Below are positions 59,409-64,000 of a stretch of 64,000 nt of DNA, piece by piece (position 1 is the stretch's first letter; every line of letters starts with the position of its first letter). Location of the stretch: the NCBI GenBank assembly GCA_041396705.1, contig JAWKYB010000006.1, forward strand, positions 62,001 through 126,000. The letters are read 5' to 3'. The stretch comes from Alphaproteobacteria bacterium. GTDB taxonomy: Bacteria > Pseudomonadota > Alphaproteobacteria > CALKHQ01. A program made the position numbers and the translations under genes. A model generated the notes under the pieces. The model ran no database searches. It had not been told where the DNA came from and saw only the letters and a program-made list of their open reading frames with translations.

Positions 59409-60211
59409 GCCTGCAGCACCGAGGACACCAGCAGTTGGGTGTAGGGGTGCTGCGGATCGTCCAGCACCTGGTCGGTGAGGCCGCTCTCGACGATCCGGCC
59501 ATGCCGCATCACCATCAGCCGGTCGGCGAGCAGGCGCACCACCGCCAGGTCGTGGGTCACGATCAGCACCGCGACGCCCTCGGCCCGCACCAGCACGCGC
59601 AGCAGGTCGAGCAGGCGGGCCTGGACCGAGACGTCGAGCCCGCCGGTCGGCTCGTCCATGAACACCAGCCGCGGGCCGGTGACCAGGTTGCGGGCGATCT
59701 GCAGGCGCTGCTGCATGCCGCCGGAATAGGTCGCCGGCCGGTCGTCGATGCGATCCTCGTCGATCTCGACCCGGCGCAGCCAGTCGACGGCCGCGGCGCG
59801 AATCTGGCCGTAGTGCCGCCAGCCGACGGCCATCAGCCGCTCGCCGACATTGGCCCCGCCGGACACGCCCATGCGCAGGCCGTCGCGCGGGTTCTGGTGG
59901 ACGAAGCCCCAGTCGGTGCGCAGCAGGCGCCGACGCTCGGGCTCGGGCATCTCCAGGATGTCGACGGGCGCCGCGCCGTCGGTGGCATAGAGCACCTGGC
60001 CGGTGTCCGGCACCAGCCGGCCGGACACGCAGTTCAGCACCGTGGTCTTGCCGGACCCCGATTCGCCGACGATGCCGACCACCTCGCCGGGATAGACGTC
60101 GAAGCTGCAGTCGCGGCAGGCGGTCAGCGCGCCATAGGTGCGGGTCAGGCCGCGGACCTGCAGCAGCGGCACCTCGGCAGCGACGACCGGCGCAGCGGCG
60201 ACGGCGCTCAC
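59405..60211 (-). CDS. phnK: Phosphonate C-P lyase system protein PhnK (ABC-type ATPase)
   Basis: A 268-residue ATPase of the oligopeptide-transporter-like group. Walker A is GESGSGKTT, signature YSGGMQQRLQIA and Walker B LVFMDEPTGGLD. PhnK docks on the PhnJ dimer in the C-P lyase complex and couples ATP use to catalysis. The GTG start at 60211 overlaps the phnJ stop (GTGA at 60208-60211); the longer upstream frame lies in phnJ and is not expected to be translated in this frame. Confidence 0.94.
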   Translation of the reverse strand: MSAVAAAPVVAAEVPLLQVRGLTRTYGALTACRDCSFDVYPGEVVGIVGESGSGKTTVLNCVSGRLVPDTGQVLYATDGAAPVDILEMPEPERRRLLRTDWGFVHQNPRDGLRMGVSGGANVGERLMAVGWRHYGQIRAAAVDWLRRVEIDEDRIDDRPATYSGGMQQRLQIARNLVTGPRLVFMDEPTGGLDVSVQARLLDLLRVLVRAEGVAVLIVTHDLAVVRLLADRLMVMRHGRIVESGLTDQVLDDPQHPYTQLLVSSVLQA

Positions 60212-61125
60212 GCCGGGTCCTCCGGCGTGCGCTGCGCCAGCGGGTGACCGGCGAAGGCACCGCGGTGGCCCGCCGCGCGGCGGGTCGCGCAATGATGGCT
60301 GTCGGAGCACACGAACATGCTGCCGCCGGCGTCGTCGAGTATCACCTCGTCGAGATAGCTGTCGGCCGCACCGCACAGGCCGCAGACGTCGTCCCAGCGC
60401 TGCACCGCGAAGGGATGGTCGGCGAAATCCAGGCTGACCACCTCGGTATGCGGCGGCACCGCGTAGATGCGTTTCTCGCGGCCGGCGCCGAACAGCTGCA
60501 GCGCTGCCATATGGTGCATCTTCGGATTGTCGAACTTCGGGGTCGGCGACGGCGCCATCACATAACGGCCGTTGACCAGCACCGGATAGTCGTAGGCCGT
60601 GGCGATGTGCCCGTAGCGCGCGATATCCTCGTACAACTTCACGTGCATCAGGCCGTATTCCTGATAGGCGTGCATGGTCCGGGTCTCGGTCTCGCGCGGC
60701 TCCAGCTTGCGCAGCGGCTCGGGCAGCGGCACCTGGTAGACGATGATCTGGTCCGGGCCGAGCGTCGCCTCGGGAATGCGATGGCGGGTCTGGATGATGC
60801 TGGCCTCCGCCGTCGCCTCGGTGGTGGCCACGCCGGCGACCCGGGCGAAGAAGCGGCGGATGTTGACGGCATTGGTGGTGTCGTCGGCGCCCTGGTCGAT
60901 CACCTTCAGGGTGTCGTCGGGACCGACGATGCTGGCGGTGACCTGCATGCCGCCGGTGCCCCAGCCGTACGGCACCGGCATCTCGCGGCCGCCGAACGGC
61001 ACCTGGTAGCCGGGGATCGCCACCGCCTTCAGGATGGCGCGGCGGATCATCCGCTTGGTCTGCTCATCCAGATAGGCGAAGTTGTAGGCGGCCGCGTCCG
61101 CCGCCGCGGTCCCGGTCGCGGTCAT
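60208..61125 (-). CDS. phnJ: Carbon-phosphorus lyase PhnJ (radical SAM)
   Basis: A 305-residue catalytic subunit. The radical SAM cysteines are C-x2-C-x21-C near the C-terminus (CGLCGAADSYLDEV... and VCSDSHHC), and the extra Cys five residues later matches the reactive Cys of PhnJ. The N-terminus has YAYLDEQTKRM-like NFAYLDEQTKRMIRR and GGMQVTASIVGPDD. It cleaves the C-P bond of 5-phosphoribosyl phosphonate. The start at 61125 overlaps phnI by 4 bp. Confidence 0.97.
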   Translation of the reverse strand: MTATGTAAADAAAYNFAYLDEQTKRMIRRAILKAVAIPGYQVPFGGREMPVPYGWGTGGMQVTASIVGPDDTLKVIDQGADDTTNAVNIRRFFARVAGVATTEATAEASIIQTRHRIPEATLGPDQIIVYQVPLPEPLRKLEPRETETRTMHAYQEYGLMHVKLYEDIARYGHIATAYDYPVLVNGRYVMAPSPTPKFDNPKMHHMAALQLFGAGREKRIYAVPPHTEVVSLDFADHPFAVQRWDDVCGLCGAADSYLDEVILDDAGGSMFVCSDSHHCATRRAAGHRGAFAGHPLAQRTPEDPA

Positions 61126-62222
61126 TCGGCCGCCTCGCTCTGCCGCGCGGCCAGCCATTCGCGGCGCAGGCGGCGGACCAGCTCCAGCTCCGCCTGGAAG
61201 TCGACATAGTGCGGCAGCTTCAGGTGCTGGACGAAGCCCGACGCCTCGACGTTGTCGCTGTGATACAGCACGAACTCCTGGTCCTGGGCCGGATATTTGG
61301 CTTCCTCGCCCAGTTCGGCGCCGCGCAGCGCCCGGTCGACCAGGGCCATTGCCATCGCCTTGCGCTCGTTGTGGCCGAAGGTCAGGCCGTAGCCGCGGGT
61401 AAAGGCCGGCGGCGCCTCCGCCGAGCCCTGGAACTGGTTCACCATCTGGCACTCGGTAACCGTGATCGCGCCGATCTCGATCGGGAAGCCGAGCTCCTCC
61501 GGCACGATCTCGACCGCAACCTCGCCCATGCGGATCTCGCCCGCGAACGGATGGTTGCCGCCGAAGCCGCGCTGGGTGGAATAGCCGAGCGCGAGGATGA
61601 ACCCCTCGTCGCCGCGGGCGAGGTTCTGCAGCCACTGGTCGCGGCCGGCGGGGAATTCCAGCGGGTCGCGGGTCAGGTCGTGCGGCCGCGTCGCCGGATC
61701 GTCGGCACCGGCCGGCTCGATCAGGCCCTGGCGGCCGAGGATATCGGCAACGCGCGGCATCGTCGCGTCCACCGGCACCGCGGCGCTGGGCGCCTGCGGC
61801 GGACCGGCATCCGCCTCCGCCGCCAGCGCGAAGTCGAGCAGCCGGTGGGTGTAGTCGTAGGTCGGGCCGAGCACCTGCCCGCCGGGCAGGTCCTTGAAGG
61901 TGGAGGAGATGCGCCGCCGGATCGCCATGGCGGCGGTATCGACCGGCTCGGCGTCGGCGAAGCGCGGCAGCGTGGTGCGATAGGCCCGCAGCAGGAAGAT
62001 CGCCTCGACCAGGTCACCCTGCGCCTGCTTGATCGCCAGGGCGGCCAGGTCGGGGTCGTAGAGCGATCCCTCGGCCATCACCCGGTCCACGCCCAGCTGC
62101 ATCTGCTCGCGGATCTGGGCGACGCCAAGTTCCGGCACGGCGGTGTCGCCGCGTCGCTCCTCGGCGACCAGCGCCTCTGCATTGGCGATCGCCCGCTCGC
62201 CGCCCTTGACCGCGACATACAT
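61122..62222 (-). CDS. phnI: C-P lyase core protein PhnI
   Basis: A 366-residue protein with the PhnI pattern: MYVAVKGGERAIANAEALVA at the start, LGVAQIREQMQLGVDRVMAEG, FLLRAYRTTLPRFADAEPVD, and ITVTECQMVNQFQG. PhnI with PhnG, PhnH and PhnL catalyses transfer of phosphonate to the ribose of ATP, releasing adenine. It overlaps phnJ by 4 bp and is 3 bp downstream of phnH. Confidence 0.96.
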   Translation of the reverse strand: MYVAVKGGERAIANAEALVAEERRGDTAVPELGVAQIREQMQLGVDRVMAEGSLYDPDLAALAIKQAQGDLVEAIFLLRAYRTTLPRFADAEPVDTAAMAIRRRISSTFKDLPGGQVLGPTYDYTHRLLDFALAAEADAGPPQAPSAAVPVDATMPRVADILGRQGLIEPAGADDPATRPHDLTRDPLEFPAGRDQWLQNLARGDEGFILALGYSTQRGFGGNHPFAGEIRMGEVAVEIVPEELGFPIEIGAITVTECQMVNQFQGSAEAPPAFTRGYGLTFGHNERKAMAMALVDRALRGAELGEEAKYPAQDQEFVLYHSDNVEASGFVQHLKLPHYVDFQAELELVRRLRREWLAARQSEAAE

Positions 62223-62225
62223 GGC

Positions 62226-62846
62226 TCAGCCTCCGGCCTGCGGCACGGCGGCCACGCTGCGCGGCAGCCCGAGCAGGGCATCGCCGGCAACCAGCATCGC
62301 ATCGACGCCGCAGGGAAACAGCCTGTGATTGCGCGCCCAGGCGTCCCAGAACCACGCGGGCAGGCCGCGCGGCGCGATCGCGGTCTCGCCGTCGATGCCC
62401 GGCCCGGTCAGCGTCACCGCCGGTCCGCCCTCGAGCGCCGGCAGCGCGATGACCAGCGTGGCCGCGCGGTCGGGATAGCGGTCGTCGCCCGTGGCGAAGC
62501 GGTCGAGCGGCGGTATGCTGCGGTCGCCGAAGGCAAAGGCCGCGCCGCCCGGCGCATCGACGATCCGGCAGCCGCAGTGGAAGCGCAGGCTGTCGACCGC
62601 CTGCGCCGTGGCAATGCCGTCCTGCAGCCAGACCGGCGTGTCGGCGTCGCACAGCGTCAGCGCCACAGCGTAGGCGGCAGAGGCGAGGCCGGCTGGCGCC
62701 GGCAGGCCGGGCGCAGGCCGCACCGTGCAACCGGGCCGCGCCATCGCTTGCAGCAGCGCGCGAAAGGCGCGCTGGGCATCGAAGACCGGGTCCGCGAAGC
62801 CGGCTGCCGGCCCCGACGCGATTGCCGCCGCCCCGGTCGCACTCAT
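62226..62846 (-). CDS. phnH: C-P lyase core protein PhnH
   Basis: A 206-residue protein with PhnH segments FADPVFDAQRAFRALLQAMA, RPGCTVRP, LTLCDADTPVWL and FPCGVDAMLVAGDALLGLPR. It is a structural part of the PhnGHIJ core. The start at 62846 overlaps the phnG stop by 4 bp. Length is normal. Confidence 0.94.
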   Translation of the reverse strand: MSATGAAAIASGPAAGFADPVFDAQRAFRALLQAMARPGCTVRPAPGLPAPAGLASAAYAVALTLCDADTPVWLQDGIATAQAVDSLRFHCGCRIVDAPGGAAFAFGDRSIPPLDRFATGDDRYPDRAATLVIALPALEGGPAVTLTGPGIDGETAIAPRGLPAWFWDAWARNHRLFPCGVDAMLVAGDALLGLPRSVAAVPQAGG

Positions 62847-63328
62847 CGCGGATTCTCCCCGCGCACCATGGTGAAGAAGTCGACCCGGGTCGCCGCCGCC
62901 TTGCGCCCGCGCTCGCGGCGCGATTCGGACTGTGCCGCGGCAAGCGGGTCGATCACCTGCGCCATCATCCGGTCGTGGCGGCCGGGGAGCTGCAGCAGCG
63001 CGTCGCACAGCGCGGCCAGTTCGGCATGGCGCTTGTCGCGGCCGGCGACATAGGCGACGCCGATGGTGCCGTCGGCCAGCCGCACCGCGCAGCGCGTCAC
63101 CGTCATCTCGCCGAGGTTGAAGCGTGCGCCGTCGCCGCCGGCGCGCCCGCGCACCATCGCCATGCCGACCTCCGGCCTTCGCAGCCAGTCGTGCGCCGGC
63201 GCCGGCGGCAGGCCCTGGCAGGCCCGCTCCAGCGCGTCGCGGCCGGCGTGCGCCAGCACCGCCATCCAGCGCTGCCGGGCAGCCGGCCCCACCGTGCCGA
63301 CTGTGCGGTCGCGTTCCGTGGACGCCAT
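62843..63328 (-). CDS. phnG: C-P lyase core protein PhnG
   Basis: A 161-residue protein with RQRWMAVLAHAGRDALERAC, GMAMVRGRAGGDGARFNLGE, MTVTRCAVRLADGTIGVAYV and GRDKRHAELAALCDALLQL, the usual PhnG pattern. It is the first gene of phnGHIJKL. The start at 63328 (MASTERD) is used; 22 more codons upstream lack PhnG features. Confidence 0.94.
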   Translation of the reverse strand: MASTERDRTVGTVGPAARQRWMAVLAHAGRDALERACQGLPPAPAHDWLRRPEVGMAMVRGRAGGDGARFNLGEMTVTRCAVRLADGTIGVAYVAGRDKRHAELAALCDALLQLPGRHDRMMAQVIDPLAAAQSESRRERGRKAAATRVDFFTMVRGENPR

Positions 63329-63338
63329 TCCCGTTACC

Positions 63339-63354
63339 ACTTGTATAGACCTTT
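63339..63354. promoter_or_regulatory. Candidate PhnF/HutC-type GntR operator upstream of phnG
   Basis: acttgtatagaccttt contains TTGTATAGACCT, close to the TGGTATAGACCA-type sites bound by PhnF and other HutC-subfamily regulators. It lies 11-26 bp before the phnG ATG, where repression would be expected. No phnF gene is in the window. Confidence 0.45.
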
Positions 63355-63439
63355 CCCGCGCAGGCTTTTTGCCACGCGCGGTTCGGTGCCTCAACGGGTT
63401 TGTTGTGAAGTTTTGGTGACGGCCGCCGCGCGGCCGCGG

Positions 63440-64000
63440 TCAGAAGCCGAACAGGGCCGACAGCGCGGTCGCGCCGCCGGACGACAGCACGGAGTTGAAC
63501 TGGAACTGGGCAATCTGTTCGCGCGCCTGTTTGGCCTGTTCCAGCTTCAGGGTCTTTTCCGTCGCGGTCAGCTCGATGGTGTTGGCGTCGGCATAGAGCG
63601 TGTCGATGGTCCGGTCGAGCTGGCGCGTCCGCGACCGTGCGACCGTCATGTCGGTCTTCAGCGACAGCCGGGTGATGTCGACGCTGTTCAGGGCCGAATC
63701 CAGATCGTCGATCGCCGCATTGATCGAATCGGTGTCGTCGAAGTTGTTGTACAGCCAGCTGTGCAGCACGCCGGTACCGCCGCGCACCACCGTGCCGGAA
63801 ACGGTGCCGCCGCCGTCCACCGTGAAGGTGATGGCGTTGGTATTGCGGTCGAAGCTGTCGACCGTGATGTCGCCGAAGCCGACGTCCTGGTCGAGGGTGT
63901 CCGGATAGTTGGAGTATTCGCTGATGTAGGCGCCGCCCAGGTCCGGCACCCATTTCTTCCCGTCGCCGGGATTGATGTAGTAGTCGGCGCCGACATATTC
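63440..64000 (-). CDS. C-terminal part of a protein with helical tail, possibly flagellin-like (5' end outside window)
   Basis: The frame is open from the window edge and ends at 63440, giving at least 186 residues. The N-terminal visible half is beta-rich (ISEYSNYPDTLDQ, AITFTVDGGGTVSGTVVRGG). The C-terminal half is a long helix (SLKTDMTVARSRTRQLDRTI, TEKTLKLEQAKQAREQIAQF) ending in a hydrophobic ALSALFGF. This shape, a beta domain followed by a heptad helix, resembles flagellin or a flagellar-associated C-terminus, but I cannot confirm it. Confidence 0.55.
   Translation of the reverse strand, partial: EYVGADYYINPGDGKKWVPDLGGAYISEYSNYPDTLDQDVGFGDITVDSFDRNTNAITFTVDGGGTVSGTVVRGGTGVLHSWLYNNFDDTDSINAAIDDLDSALNSVDITRLSLKTDMTVARSRTRQLDRTIDTLYADANTIELTATEKTLKLEQAKQAREQIAQFQFNSVLSSGGATALSALFGF

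Noticed and set aside
1..64000. CRISPR arrays, tRNA, rRNA, insertion sequences or prophage
   Set aside because: No regularly spaced repeats, cloverleaf sequences, rRNA segments, transposase motifs or phage structural genes were found by reading the gaps and gene products.

Overview
The window reads as chromosomal DNA of a very GC-rich, free-living alphaproteobacterium, probably Rhodospirillales-like. The signs are the very high G+C third positions, an alphaproteobacterial cpaABCDEF-tadBC pilus locus with Flp pilins, an rpmI-rplT-pheST block and many catabolic ABC and PLP loci. This placement rests on gene content and composition only. I see no tRNA, rRNA, CRISPR array, transposase, integrase or phage gene.

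Layout: 1-4.5 kb holds the end of a hybrid histidine kinase, an MBL-fold ligase-associated exonuclease and small secreted proteins. 4.55-8.5 kb is a minus-strand sugar/polyol operon (iolE, binding protein, permease, ATPase) whose IolE-like enzyme points to inositol. 8.8-13.5 kb has a phytanoyl-CoA-dioxygenase-like enzyme with cupins, and a pseudouridine module (psuG, psuK) split by an opposite-strand secreted-protein gene. 13.7-15.9 kb is a membrane GGDEF-EAL protein. 15.9-21.4 kb is a run of plus-strand envelope genes: small lipoproteins, a TMTC-like multipass TPR protein, a secreted protein with a HELNH motif, and a HEAT/three-repeat Ig-like protein. Two of these are interrupted by four apparent +1 shifts.

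21.4-24.2 kb is the anaerobic ribonucleotide reductase pair nrdDG. 24.6-26.6 kb is an IclR regulator with a methionine-gamma-lyase-like enzyme. 28.3-29.7 kb is a tetR-MBL pair with a 46-bp nested dyad at the start codon. An S9 oligopeptidase, a CPA1 antiporter fused to a cyclic-nucleotide domain and further secreted/TPR proteins follow. 38.2-42.4 kb is pheT-pheS-rplT-rpmI, with a hairpin plus U-tract between rplT and pheS.

42.7-54.8 kb is a nearly complete Tad (tight adherence) pilus locus: two Flp pilin paralogs, prepilin peptidase CpaA, CpaB, secretin CpaC, lipoprotein CpaD, CpaE, ATPase CpaF, TadB and TadC, an inverted TadD-like lipoprotein, and two TadE-like minor pilins. 56.3-58.7 kb has divergent denD and otnK for four-carbon acid sugars. 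58.7-63.3 kb is a tightly overlapping phnGHIJKL carbon-phosphorus lyase operon with a candidate PhnF/HutC-type operator upstream. The window ends inside a protein with an alpha-helical C-terminus.

Most genes belong to known families. The best candidates for something undescribed are the 15.9-21.4 kb envelope cluster and the TetR/diiron-type MBL pair. The +1 shifts need to be checked against reads first, because they could be assembly errors.
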